A DNA stretch of 12,081 nucleotides, from the NCBI GenBank assembly GCA_001790315.1, contig MGCE01000189.1, forward strand, positions 16,284-28,364. Direction: 5' to 3'. The position numbers were made by a program, and so were the translations under genes. The first letter of the stretch is position 1; each line of letters opens with the position of its first letter. Shown piece after piece: positions 1 through 12,081 of the stretch. The notes beneath the pieces are model-generated. The model did no database searches, was not told the DNA's origin, and saw only the letters and a program-made list of their open reading frames with translations. This stretch comes from Candidatus Rokubacteria bacterium RIFCSPLOWO2_02_FULL_72_37 (GTDB lineage: Bacteria; Methylomirabilota; Methylomirabilia; Rokubacteriales; CSP1-6).

Positions 1-121
1 CGCCTGCTTGGCGAGATCCTCCCCGGGGTAGGGAAGGTGGACCTCCTTCCAGTCGTGCACACGCTCGGGGATCGGCCGCGTGGGCCACTTCTGGCGCTTG
101 ATCTCGAGGAAGCCGGTCGGC

Positions 122-129
<8 letters not shown>
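1..129 (-). CDS. gltD: Glutamate synthase small (beta) subunit, N-terminal fragment cut by the window edge
   Basis: Only the first 43 codons are present; the gene continues beyond base 1. The start is a GTG at 129-127, inside the end of gltB (8-base overlap, +1 register), so translation is probably coupled. The peptide begins MGKPTGFLEIKR and continues with PIPERVHDWKEVHLPYP and EDLAKQA. This is the characteristic N-terminus of the GltD form whose next segment normally carries cysteines for [4Fe-4S] clusters; those cysteines lie outside the window. In the family, GltD is the FAD and NAD(P)H-binding subunit that passes electrons through iron-sulfur clusters to GltB. Identification rests on this N-terminal similarity and on its place directly after gltB. 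NADPH rather than NADH use cannot be judged from this fragment. Confidence 0.93.
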
Positions 130-4672
<4,543 letters not shown>

Positions 4673-4679
4673 CTGCAAT

Positions 4680-4686
4680 CCCCTTT
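4680..4686 (-). promoter_or_regulatory. Shine-Dalgarno sequence of gltB
   Basis: Read on the minus strand, AAAGGGG lies 7 bases before ATG 4672. This spacing supports the ATG. The upstream TTG at 4678 would leave almost no spacer. Confidence 0.75.
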
Positions 4687-4701
4687 GTGAAGAGTTGATG
4701 G

Positions 4702-4723
4702 ATACTACCCGAGGTCGGAGTAT
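4702..4723. promoter_or_regulatory. Inverted repeat ATACT-N12-AGTAT, candidate LysR-family operator
   Basis: ATACT at 4702-4706 and AGTAT at 4719-4723 form a perfect 5-base inverted repeat centred at 4712.5, in the 109 bases between the gltB and lysR start codons. LysR-type regulators usually bind interrupted dyads containing a T-N11-A core in such divergent regions. Here the arms are farther apart than in the textbook ATAC-N7-GTAT form. The repeat covers the -10 hexamer and most of the spacer of the proposed gltB promoter. A second copy of ATACT on the plus strand lies in the lysR -10-like element (TATACT, 4766-4771). Operator function is inferred. Confidence 0.4.
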
Positions 4724-4730
4724 TAGTCAT
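4702..4730 (-). promoter_or_regulatory. Candidate sigma70-type promoter of gltBD
   Basis: On the minus strand, ATGACT (4730-4725, four of six matches to TTGACA) is followed by a 17-base spacer and TAGTAT (4707-4702, four of six matches to TATAAT). Transcription would start near 4695, giving a leader of about 23 nucleotides that contains the Shine-Dalgarno sequence. The match is moderate and the spacing ideal. The element overlaps the inverted repeat at 4702-4723, which would suit control by a bound regulator. This is inferred from the sequence only. Confidence 0.45.
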
Positions 4731-4765
4731 CCCAGAAAAGTCGGATATTGGGCATTAACCAGGCT

Positions 4766-4771
4766 TATACT
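4766..4771 (+). promoter_or_regulatory. -10-like element (TATACT) of the lysR gene
   Basis: TATACT matches TATAAT at five of six positions and ends 10 bases before the ATG at 4782. Normal spacing puts the start of transcription near 4778, leaving a leader of about four nucleotides or none. No good -35 hexamer is visible 16-18 bases upstream, so the promoter may be weak or activator-dependent. Confidence 0.4.
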
Positions 4772-4781
4772 GTGGCCGCCG

Positions 4782-5693
4782 ATGCACCTCGAAACACTGC
4801 GGATGTACTGCGACGTGGTGCGGCTGCGCTCCTTCTCGCGGGGTGCGGCCCTCAACCTCGTGTCCCAATCGGCGGCGAGCCAGGCGGTCCGACAGCTCGA
4901 GGCTCAGCTCGGCGTGAGCCTGGTCGACCGCACCAAGCGGCCGTTCGTCGTCACGCCGGAGGGGCAGACGTTCTACGAGGCCTGCCGCGGCGTGCTCGAG
5001 GTGTGGGAGAAGGCCCGGTCCGAGGTCGCCGCCGCGAAGACCCGGGTGGACGGCACGGTGCGGGTCGCGGCGATCTACTCGGTCGGCCTGCACGACGTCA
5101 GCCGGCACATGCAGCGGTTCATGTCGATGTACCCGGACGCGCGCGTCTTGCTCGAGTGCCTGCACCCGCACAAGGTCGTCGAGGCGGTGCTCTCGGGCGA
5201 GGCGGACGTCGGGATCATGTCCTACCCGCCCGTGAACCGCGCGCTGTCGACCGTGTTCCTGCGCGCCGAGGCGATGGCCTTCGTGTGTCATCCGAACCAC
5301 CGGCTGGCTCGCCGGAGACTCGTGCTGCCGGCCGAGCTGAACGGCGAGACGTTCGTGGCCTTCGACGCGGGCCTCACCATCCGGAAGGCGATCGACCGCT
5401 CGTTCCGCCAGCACAACGTCAAGGTCAACATCGCGATGGAGTTCGACAATATCGAGACCATCAAGCAGGCGATCATGATCGCGGCGGGCGTCTCGATCCT
5501 TCCCCGCCACACCGTCCAGAAGGAAGCGTCCATCCGCACGCTCGCGGCCGTGCCGTTCGCGATCCCCGACCTCGTGCGGCCGGTCGGGCTCATCCACCGG
5601 AAGGAAAAGCCGCTGACGCCGACGGTCAGCCGGTTCATCGAGCTGCTCCGCGAGACGACCGCCGACCCGGTGGCCGCGGGTGCGCGCTCGTGA
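4782..5693 (+). CDS. LysR-family transcriptional regulator, divergent from gltBD
   Basis: This regulator has 303 residues, the usual LysR-family length. The N-terminal winged helix-turn-helix covers about residues 1-62: the helix pair lies around SFSRGAALNLVSQSAASQAV (17-36) followed by RQLEAQLGVSLVDR, with the usual TPEG turn after it. A linker helix (FYEACRGVLEVWEKARSEV) leads to the periplasmic-binding-protein-like effector domain from about residue 90, including GEADVGIMSY and IETIKQAIMIAAGVSILP near the C-terminus. The divergent position beside gltB resembles GltC, the LysR regulator of gltAB in Bacillus subtilis. Autoregulation and control of gltBD are therefore plausible but unproven. 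The effector cannot be read from the sequence; 2-oxoglutarate or glutamate are guesses from context. No Shine-Dalgarno sequence precedes the ATG, which agrees with a leaderless or very short leader. An in-frame opening extends upstream, but similarity begins at this ATG. Confidence 0.93.
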   Translation: MHLETLRMYCDVVRLRSFSRGAALNLVSQSAASQAVRQLEAQLGVSLVDRTKRPFVVTPEGQTFYEACRGVLEVWEKARSEVAAAKTRVDGTVRVAAIYSVGLHDVSRHMQRFMSMYPDARVLLECLHPHKVVEAVLSGEADVGIMSYPPVNRALSTVFLRAEAMAFVCHPNHRLARRRLVLPAELNGETFVAFDAGLTIRKAIDRSFRQHNVKVNIAMEFDNIETIKQAIMIAAGVSILPRHTVQKEASIRTLAAVPFAIPDLVRPVGLIHRKEKPLTPTVSRFIELLRETTADPVAAGARS

Positions 5694-5706
5694 CGGCGGC
5701 GGGAGA

Positions 5707-5712
5707 GGGAGG
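5707..5712 (+). promoter_or_regulatory. Shine-Dalgarno sequence of the CBS-domain gene
   Basis: GGGAGG lies 7 bases before ATG 5720. It decides the start in favour of this ATG over an in-frame GTG at 5690, which overlaps the lysR stop codon (GTGA) and would add 10 residues. Confidence 0.75.
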
Positions 5713-5719
5713 CGACGCG

Positions 5720-6247
5720 ATGGGCGAGTTCGAGGACGAGGACTCCGCGGCGCTCGAGGGCGACCTCCGGGAAGTGCGGGGCGCGCTGCTGAACGACACG
5801 ATCGCGCTCCTCGGACCGGCGGAGCCGATCCGCCTGGCGGCCGGCGCGACCGTGGCGGACGCGGTCGAGGCGATGCTCGGGCGGCGCCAGGCGGCGGTGC
5901 TGGTCACGGACGGGCAGGGACGGCTCGCCGGCATCTTCACGGAGCGCGACGTGTTGAACCGGGTCGTGGGGCGCGGGCTCGATGCCGGGACGACCGCGGT
6001 CCGTGACGTGATGACGCCGCGGCCCGAGGCGCTCACGGCGGGCGACCGGGTCGCGTACGCGATCCATTGCATGAGCGTCGCGGGCTATCGCACGATCCCG
6101 CTCGTGGACGCGGCCCAACGCCCGGTCGGCATCGTCACGGTGAACGACGTGATCCGGTGGCTGGCGAGCCTCTTTCCGGAGGCCGTGCTCAACCTGCCTC
6201 CCGGGGACTCCCGCCTGAAGCGGCCCCAGGACCAGGACGCCGGTTGA
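5720..6247 (+). CDS. Small protein with two CBS domains (putative nucleotide sensor)
   Basis: The protein has 175 residues and consists almost wholly of a CBS-domain pair. The first repeat spans about 33-88, with the signature GRLAGIFTERDVLNRVVGRG. The second spans about 94-152, beginning VRDVMTPRPEALTAGD and ending RPVGIVTVNDVIRWLASLF. An acidic stretch precedes the pair (FEDEDSAALEGDL), and the tail PEAVLNLPPGD follows it. CBS pairs (Bateman modules) generally bind AMP, ADP, ATP or S-adenosylmethionine and regulate a fused or partner protein. No fused catalytic or DNA-binding domain is present, so this one would act on a partner or as a stand-alone sensor. It starts 26 bases after the lysR stop on the same strand, probably in one transcript. 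The partner and ligand are unknown. It has no signal peptide or membrane segment. Confidence 0.9.
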   Translation: MGEFEDEDSAALEGDLREVRGALLNDTIALLGPAEPIRLAAGATVADAVEAMLGRRQAAVLVTDGQGRLAGIFTERDVLNRVVGRGLDAGTTAVRDVMTPRPEALTAGDRVAYAIHCMSVAGYRTIPLVDAAQRPVGIVTVNDVIRWLASLFPEAVLNLPPGDSRLKRPQDQDAG

Positions 6248-6465
6248 CGCGGTGTATCACGACGTTCGCCCGCCGACGGTCCCGGTGGTCCAACCGGTGG
6301 GGCAAACCTTGCCGCGTTCCCGGGGCTCCGATAAAATGGCGTGGTCAGTCGCGATCGGCGACGCTCAGGACGCGCCGCACGGCCTCGGCAGGGCCCCCCG
6401 GTTGAACGGTCGAACGACGGGGCGGGGCGTGTGCGCACGAGCACCGAACGAGGAGACACGAGCGC
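6248..6465 (+). promoter_or_regulatory. Intergenic region upstream of korA: promoter plus about 120-nucleotide leader
   Basis: This 218-base stretch holds no convincing gene. It contains the promoter annotated separately. Downstream of the predicted start near 6344 there is a perfect 5-base stem, GTCGC/GCGAC, with a 5-base loop (6348-6362), then C- and G-rich blocks (CCCCCC near 6397, GGGGCGGGG near 6419) that could pair. The palindrome GTGCGCAC lies at 6431-6438, and AGGAG at 6451-6455 is 10 bases before the korA ATG. Before the promoter there is a weak hairpin (CCGGT 6282-6286 with ACCGG 6293-6297) without a T-run, and GGCAA/TTGCC (6301-6313) overlapping the -35 box. I recognise no known riboswitch. 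A structured leader is possible but not shown. Confidence 0.5.
6309..6337 (+). promoter_or_regulatory. Sigma70-type promoter of the korAB-glcDE operon
   Basis: TTGCCG (6309-6314) and TAAAAT (6332-6337) are separated by exactly 17 bases. The -35 box matches TTGACA at four of six positions and the -10 box matches TATAAT at five of six. The A/T-rich -10 stands out in otherwise very GC-rich DNA. The predicted transcription start is near 6344. The GGCAA-ACC-TTGCC inverted repeat (6301-6313) covers the -35 box and could be an operator, though 5-base arms also occur by chance. Confidence 0.65.
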
Positions 6466-8333
<1,868 letters not shown>

Positions 8334-8337
<4 letters not shown>

Positions 8338-9362
8338 GCCCAGGCGGCGCAGGGGCCAAGGAAGCTCCGAAGTACAGCAAGAAGGATTTCGAGTCCGACC
8401 AGGACGTCCGATGGTGTCCCGGGTGCGGGGATTACGCGATCCTCTCGGCCGTGCAGAAGACGTTCCCCGACCTGGGCGTGCCCAAGGAAGACATCGTCTT
8501 CGTCTCGGGCATCGGCTGCTCGAGCCGTTTCCCGTACTACATGAACACCTACGGCTTCCACACGATCCACGGCCGCGCCCCGGCGATCGCGACCGGGCTC
8601 AAGCTGGCCCGACCGGAGCTCAAGGTGTTCGTCGTCACGGGCGACGGCGACGGGCTGTCGATCGGCGGCAATCACATGCTGCACGTGTTGCGCCGCAACG
8701 TGGGCGTGACAATTCTGTTATTCAACAACAGGATCTACGGCCTCACGAAGGGCCAGTACTCTCCGACGAGCGAGCTCGGCAAGATCACCAAGTCGACGCC
8801 GATGGGCTCGGCCGATCGGCCGATCAACCCGCTCGCCTTCGCGCTGGGCTGTGGCGCGACCTTCGTGGCGCGCACGGTCGACCGGAACATCCCGCACATG
8901 GAGGAGATGCTCCGCCGTGCGGCGCACCACAAGGGCGGAGCGTTCGTCGAGATCCTCCAGAACTGCAACGTGTACAACGACCTGGCGTGGAACGTCCTCT
9001 ACGACAAGGACTCGAAGCTCCGCAACGAGCTCCGCCTCGAGCACGGCAAGCCGCTGCTCTTCGGGCCGCCGGACGAGCGCCAGGCCGTCGTCATGGAGGG
9101 CGTGGTGCCGAGGGTCGTGCCCGCGAACGCGGTCTCCGAGAGCGCGCTCTGGGTCCACGACGAGAAGAACGTCAACGCGGCGAAGCTCCTGGCGGACCTG
9201 TTCGCCCCGGAGTTCCCGGTGCCGATCGGCGTGCTCGCGGCGATCGACGAGCCCGTCTACGAGGACATCATGCTCGAACAGGAACGCCGGGCGATCTCCG
9301 AGCGAGGGCCGGGGGACATCGCCAAGCTGCTCACGTCGGGAGATACCTGGAAGATCTCCTGA
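8334..9362 (+). CDS. korB: 2-oxoacid:ferredoxin oxidoreductase beta subunit (TPP and [4Fe-4S] subunit)
   Basis: This protein of 342 residues binds thiamine diphosphate and one [4Fe-4S] cluster. Likely cluster ligands are Cys28 and Cys31 (RWCPGCGDYAIL), Cys62 (SGIGCSSRFPYY) and Cys211 (LQNCNVYND). The Cys31-Cys62 and Cys62-Cys211 spacing fits the family pattern. The thiamine diphosphate motif runs from GDGDGLSIGGN (103-113) to LLFNNRIYG (128-136), followed by LTKGQYSPTSELG. The whole region closely resembles the beta subunit of mycobacterial-type KorAB as I know it. The ATG overlaps the korA stop by four bases, so translation is probably coupled and the two subunits made in equal amounts. One oddity is Leu129, inside the thiamine diphosphate motif: it is encoded by the only TTA codon in the window, in a run ACA ATT CTG TTA (8709-8720). 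Confidence 0.95.
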
Positions 9363-9375
9363 GCGCGCGTGTGAA

Positions 9376-9380
9376 GGTGG
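9376..9380 (+). promoter_or_regulatory. Probable Shine-Dalgarno sequence of glcD
   Basis: GGTGG lies 7 bases before ATG 9388. A second purine-rich block, GGAGG (9381-9385), is stronger by sequence but only 2 bases from the ATG. No other in-frame start is near, so the ATG stands either way. Confidence 0.5.
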
Positions 9381-9387
9381 GGAGGCG

Positions 9388-10833
9388 ATGGCGCTGACCC
9401 GGTCCGTCCTCGACGCGCTCGAGCGCATCGTCGGCCCCGACGGAGTGGTGAGCACGCCCGAAGGCCGGCTCGTCTACGAGTGCGACATGCACACCTTCTA
9501 CAAGGGCGCACCGGACGTCGTCGCCCTCCCCGGCAGCACCGAGCAGGTCGAGGCGATCGTGCGTCTCTGTCGGCGCGAGCGGGTCCCGATCGTGCCGCGG
9601 GGCTCGGGCACGGGCCTCATCGGTGGCGCGATGGCCGCCGCCGGCGGCGTCATGGTCGGGATGAACCGGATGGACCGGATCCTCGAGGTGGACCTCCCGA
9701 ACCGCTGCGCGACTGTCGAGCCCGGACTCATCAATCTCTGGCTCACCAAGGCCGTGCAGGACCGCGGCTACTTCTTCGCCCCCGACCCCTCGAGCCAGAT
9801 GGTGTCCTCGATCGGCGGCAACGTCTCGACGAACGCCGGCGGTCCGCATTGCCTCAAGTACGGCATCACCGTGAACCACGTTCTCGGCCTGGAGGTGGTC
9901 ACGGGCGCCGGCGAGCGGGTGCAGCTCGGGGGCACGGTGGTCGATCGACCGGGCTACGACGTGCTGGGCGTCACGGTCGGCGCCGAGGGGACGTTCGGGC
10001 TCGTCACCGCGATCACCGTGCGCCTGCTGCACGTTCCGGAAGCGGTGAAGACCGTGCTGGCGTCGTTCACCTCGATCGAGCGCGCCTCGGAGGCGGTGTC
10101 GGGCATCATCGCCGCCGGAATCATTCCCGCGGCGCTCGAGATGCTCGACGAGCTGATGATCCAGGCGATCGAGGCGGGGATCGGTGCCGGGTACCCCAAG
10201 GGCGCCGCCGCGGTGCTGCTGATCGAGCTGGATGGTCCGACCGCCGAGGTGGACTCGCAGGCCGAGCGCGCGGCCGCGATCTGCCGGGAGCGCGGCGCGC
10301 TCGACGTGCGCGTCGCGCGCGACGACGCCGAGCGCGCGCTGCTCTGGAAGGGCCGGAAGGAGGCGGCGGGCGCCGTCGGGCGGCTCGCGCCGACGTACCT
10401 CCTGCAGGACGCGGTGGTGCCGCGCTCGAAGCTGCCCGCCATCATGCGCGAGGTGCTGGCGATCGGCGAGCGCCACCGGGTGCAGATCGCCAACGTCTTC
10501 CACGCGGGCGATGGCAACCTCCATCCCTTGATCCTCTACGACGACCGGCGTCCGGGCGAGCTCGAGCGCGCGAAGGCGGCGAACGAGGAGCTGCTCCGGG
10601 CGTGCATCGCGATGGGGGGCACCGTCACCGGCGAGCACGGCGTGGGCATCGACAAGGCGAAGAATCTCCCGCTCCAGTACGGCGAGGCGGACCTCAACTT
10701 CATGTACCGGCTGCGCGGGGTGTTCGACCCGGATCGCCTCATGAACCCCGGCAAGCTGCTGCCCTCGCACCCGGCGTGCAGCGAGGGCTTCCGTCCCGCG
10801 CGGCCGCACCTGCCCGAAGGCGCCTGGATCTGA
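9388..10833 (+). CDS. glcD: FAD-linked 2-hydroxyacid dehydrogenase, GlcD type
   Basis: This protein of 481 residues is close to the length of Escherichia coli GlcD. The FAD-binding PCMH domain covers about 40-220: VPRGSGTGLIGG (69-80) is the pyrophosphate-binding loop, and SSIGGNVSTNAGGPHCLKYG follows in the same domain. The C-terminal FAD-oxidase domain contains HAGDGNLHP (372-380) and GEHGVG (415-420), where the conserved histidines His372, His379 and His417 serve substrate binding and catalysis in the family. The C-terminus has the usual DPDRLMNPGKLLP. The enzyme oxidises a 2-hydroxyacid such as glycolate, D-lactate or D-2-hydroxyglutarate to the 2-oxoacid; the substrate cannot be fixed from sequence. 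A following GlcE-like gene favours the multi-subunit glycolate oxidase type. It starts 25 bases after korB and ends overlapping glcE by one base (TGATG), so it is part of the korAB transcript. Confidence 0.93.
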   Translation: MALTRSVLDALERIVGPDGVVSTPEGRLVYECDMHTFYKGAPDVVALPGSTEQVEAIVRLCRRERVPIVPRGSGTGLIGGAMAAAGGVMVGMNRMDRILEVDLPNRCATVEPGLINLWLTKAVQDRGYFFAPDPSSQMVSSIGGNVSTNAGGPHCLKYGITVNHVLGLEVVTGAGERVQLGGTVVDRPGYDVLGVTVGAEGTFGLVTAITVRLLHVPEAVKTVLASFTSIERASEAVSGIIAAGIIPAALEMLDELMIQAIEAGIGAGYPKGAAAVLLIELDGPTAEVDSQAERAAAICRERGALDVRVARDDAERALLWKGRKEAAGAVGRLAPTYLLQDAVVPRSKLPAIMREVLAIGERHRVQIANVFHAGDGNLHPLILYDDRRPGELERAKAANEELLRACIAMGGTVTGEHGVGIDKAKNLPLQYGEADLNFMYRLRGVFDPDRLMNPGKLLPSHPACSEGFRPARPHLPEGAWI

Positions 10834-12081
10834 TGGTCGTCGCCGGGCGAGCCGTCGGCGGCGTGCTCGCTGCCATCGTCGGCCGCGAGCGCCTGCGCGA
10901 GGACGACGCGGCGCGGGCCGGGGCGGCCGTCGACGGAGTGGTGCCCCGCTTCGTGGTGCGCCCCGGGTCGCTCGAGCAGGTGAGCGGTGTCGTGGCGCTC
11001 GCCCACGACGCCGGGCTCGCCGTCGTGCCCCGCGGCAGCGGGAGCTCGCTCGAGCTGGGCCGCCCCCCGGTCAGAGTGGACGTGGTCCTGGACCTCGGCG
11101 ACCTCGACCAGGTGCTCGAGTGGAGCCCCGACGACCTGACCGTCTCGGTGCAGGCCGGCGTGACGGCCGGCGCGCTCGCGAGGCGGCTGGCGACACGCCG
11201 CCAGCTCCTTCCGGTCGACCCGCCCGGCGCGGCCACCCGGACGCTCGGCGGGCTCGTGGCGACCGGCGCGAGCGGCCCCTCCCGCGCCCGCTACGGGACG
11301 CTCCGCGACCTGCTGCTGGGCGTGCGCTTCGTCCAGGCCGACGGCGCGGTGACCTGGGGCGGGGCGAAGGTCGTGAAGTCCGTGAGCGGCTACGACGTGC
11401 CGAAGCTGATGGTCGGCGCGCTCGGGACGCTCGGGCTCCTGGTCGAGCTCACGTTCCGTCTGCATCCCATGCCGGAATCCGAGGCGACGTGGCTCGTCCG
11501 GTGCCGCGACGCGGCCGGCGCGCAGCGGTTCGTCGATGCCCTGCTCGGCTCGGTGATCCAGCCGACGCGCGTGGAGCTGCTGAACTCCGCCGTGCTCGAC
11601 GCCTGCGCGCTCCCGGCGGGCGCCGCGGCGGTGGCGGTCGCGATCGGCACGGTCGAGGCCGCCGTCCGTGCCCAGGGAGAAGCGCTCGTCCGCGTGGCGC
11701 GCGGCACGGGCGCCGAAGCCGCGCCCGAAACGCGGGGTTTCTGGGAGGCCTATGCGCGTGCCTTCGAGACGGCCGGGGGCGCGCGCCTGCGTGTCGCCAC
11801 GCTCGTGAGCGCGGTCGGCGCCACGCTCCTCGAGGTGGAGAGGGCCGTCGGCGATCTGGCCCCCGGCAACGAGCCGCGGGTGGGCGGCTGCGCCGCCGTC
11901 GGTACGCTCCACGTCGCGCTGGCGGGCATCGGCCCCGCCCCCGCGCAGGCGCTCGTCGAGCGACTGCGCGGCTTCGTCGCCCCGAGGGGCGGGAGCGTTG
12001 TCGTCGAAGCCGGGCCACGCGCTCTGCGTGAGGCCGTCGATCCGTGGGGGCCGGTGGCGCCGGGTCCGTTCGCGCTGATGC
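10833..12081 (+). CDS. glcE: FAD-binding subunit GlcE of a glycolate oxidase-type complex, 3' end beyond the window
   Basis: The frame is open from ATG 10833 to the window end: 416 codons plus one base with no stop. The A of its ATG is the last base of the glcD stop TGA. The PCMH FAD-binding domain covers about 35-215: VVPRGSGSSLELG (64-76) is the pyrophosphate loop, TLGGLVATGASGPSRARYGT follows, then KVVKSVSGYDVPKLMVGALG (179-198) and LTFRLHP. The C-terminal part is alanine- and valine-rich and poorly conserved, as in GlcE, and lacks the HAGDGNLHP and GEHGVG histidine motifs of GlcD. GlcE is therefore expected to be a second flavin subunit working with GlcD. The visible end (PVAPGPFALM) looks like the region just before the usual C-terminal segment, so only a few dozen codons are probably missing. 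At over 416 residues it is longer than the E. coli protein of about 350. A glcF gene for the iron-sulfur subunit would be expected next, outside the window. Confidence 0.88.
   Translation, partial: MVVAGRAVGGVLAAIVGRERLREDDAARAGAAVDGVVPRFVVRPGSLEQVSGVVALAHDAGLAVVPRGSGSSLELGRPPVRVDVVLDLGDLDQVLEWSPDDLTVSVQAGVTAGALARRLATRRQLLPVDPPGAATRTLGGLVATGASGPSRARYGTLRDLLLGVRFVQADGAVTWGGAKVVKSVSGYDVPKLMVGALGTLGLLVELTFRLHPMPESEATWLVRCRDAAGAQRFVDALLGSVIQPTRVELLNSAVLDACALPAGAAAVAVAIGTVEAAVRAQGEALVRVARGTGAEAAPETRGFWEAYARAFETAGGARLRVATLVSAVGATLLEVERAVGDLAPGNEPRVGGCAAVGTLHVALAGIGPAPAQALVERLRGFVAPRGGSVVVEAGPRALREAVDPWGPVAPGPFALM

Noticed and set aside
4673..4678. TTG at 4678 as the start of gltB
   Set aside because: It leaves a single base after the AAAGGGG element. 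ATG 4672 has the proper 7-base spacing and still gives a normal short propeptide before the catalytic cysteine.
5690..5719. GTG at 5690 overlapping the lysR stop (GTGA) as the start of the CBS-domain gene
   Set aside because: A strong Shine-Dalgarno sequence, GGGAGG, sits 7 bases before ATG 5720. The extra residues (TAAGEGGDA) look like translated ribosome-binding sequence.
6282..6297. A hairpin CCGGT/ACCGG after the CBS gene as a transcription terminator
   Set aside because: The stem is only 5 base pairs and no T-run follows. Such a repeat is expected by chance in GC-rich DNA. It is mentioned in the intergenic entry only.
9331..11912. Long minus-strand open frames opposite glcD and glcE
   Set aside because: They mirror the sense codons of GlcD and GlcE and show no domain. 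The sense-strand genes carry clear FAD-binding motifs.

Overview
This window is high-GC bacterial chromosome, roughly two-thirds G+C by eye with strongly G/C-biased third codon positions. It carries only metabolic and regulatory genes. I see no RNA gene, insertion sequence, phage gene, CRISPR array or origin. The taxon cannot be fixed from the sequence. The codon bias and gene content would suit an uncultivated soil or sediment lineage of the Rokubacteria/Methylomirabilota or deltaproteobacterial kind, but that is a low-confidence inference.

Layout. (1) Positions 1-4672, minus strand: an ammonia-assimilation operon, with complete gltB (glutamate synthase large subunit) followed, with an 8-base overlap, by the first 43 codons of gltD (small subunit). 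(2) Positions 4673-4781: a compact divergent control region with a candidate gltB promoter, a Shine-Dalgarno sequence, an ATACT/AGTAT inverted repeat and a -10-like element for the opposite gene. (3) Positions 4782-6247, plus strand: a LysR-family regulator and a small two-CBS-domain protein, 26 bases apart and probably co-transcribed. (4) Positions 6248-6465: a gene-free stretch with a good sigma70-type promoter and a leader of about 120 nucleotides. (5) Positions 6466-12081, plus strand: korA-korB-glcD-glcE, tightly packed (4-base overlap, 25-base gap, 1-base overlap). It encodes a two-subunit 2-oxoacid:ferredoxin oxidoreductase and two FAD-linked subunits of a glycolate oxidase-type 2-hydroxyacid dehydrogenase. 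The last gene runs off the window, probably only a few dozen codons short of its end.

How the genes may work together. Glutamate synthase consumes 2-oxoglutarate and glutamine. KorAB most likely interconverts 2-oxoglutarate and succinyl-CoA. GlcDE oxidises a 2-hydroxyacid to a 2-oxoacid. The locus therefore sits at the 2-oxoacid node between carbon and nitrogen metabolism. The LysR regulator, divergent from gltBD in the same geometry as GltC/gltAB of Bacillus subtilis, is a natural candidate for its control. The CBS protein may add adenine-nucleotide sensing.

No obviously new system is present. The most distinctive sequence observations are a single TTA codon in korB, against a background of about 3,900 codons with no other TTA, CTA or TCA, and the gene grouping itself.
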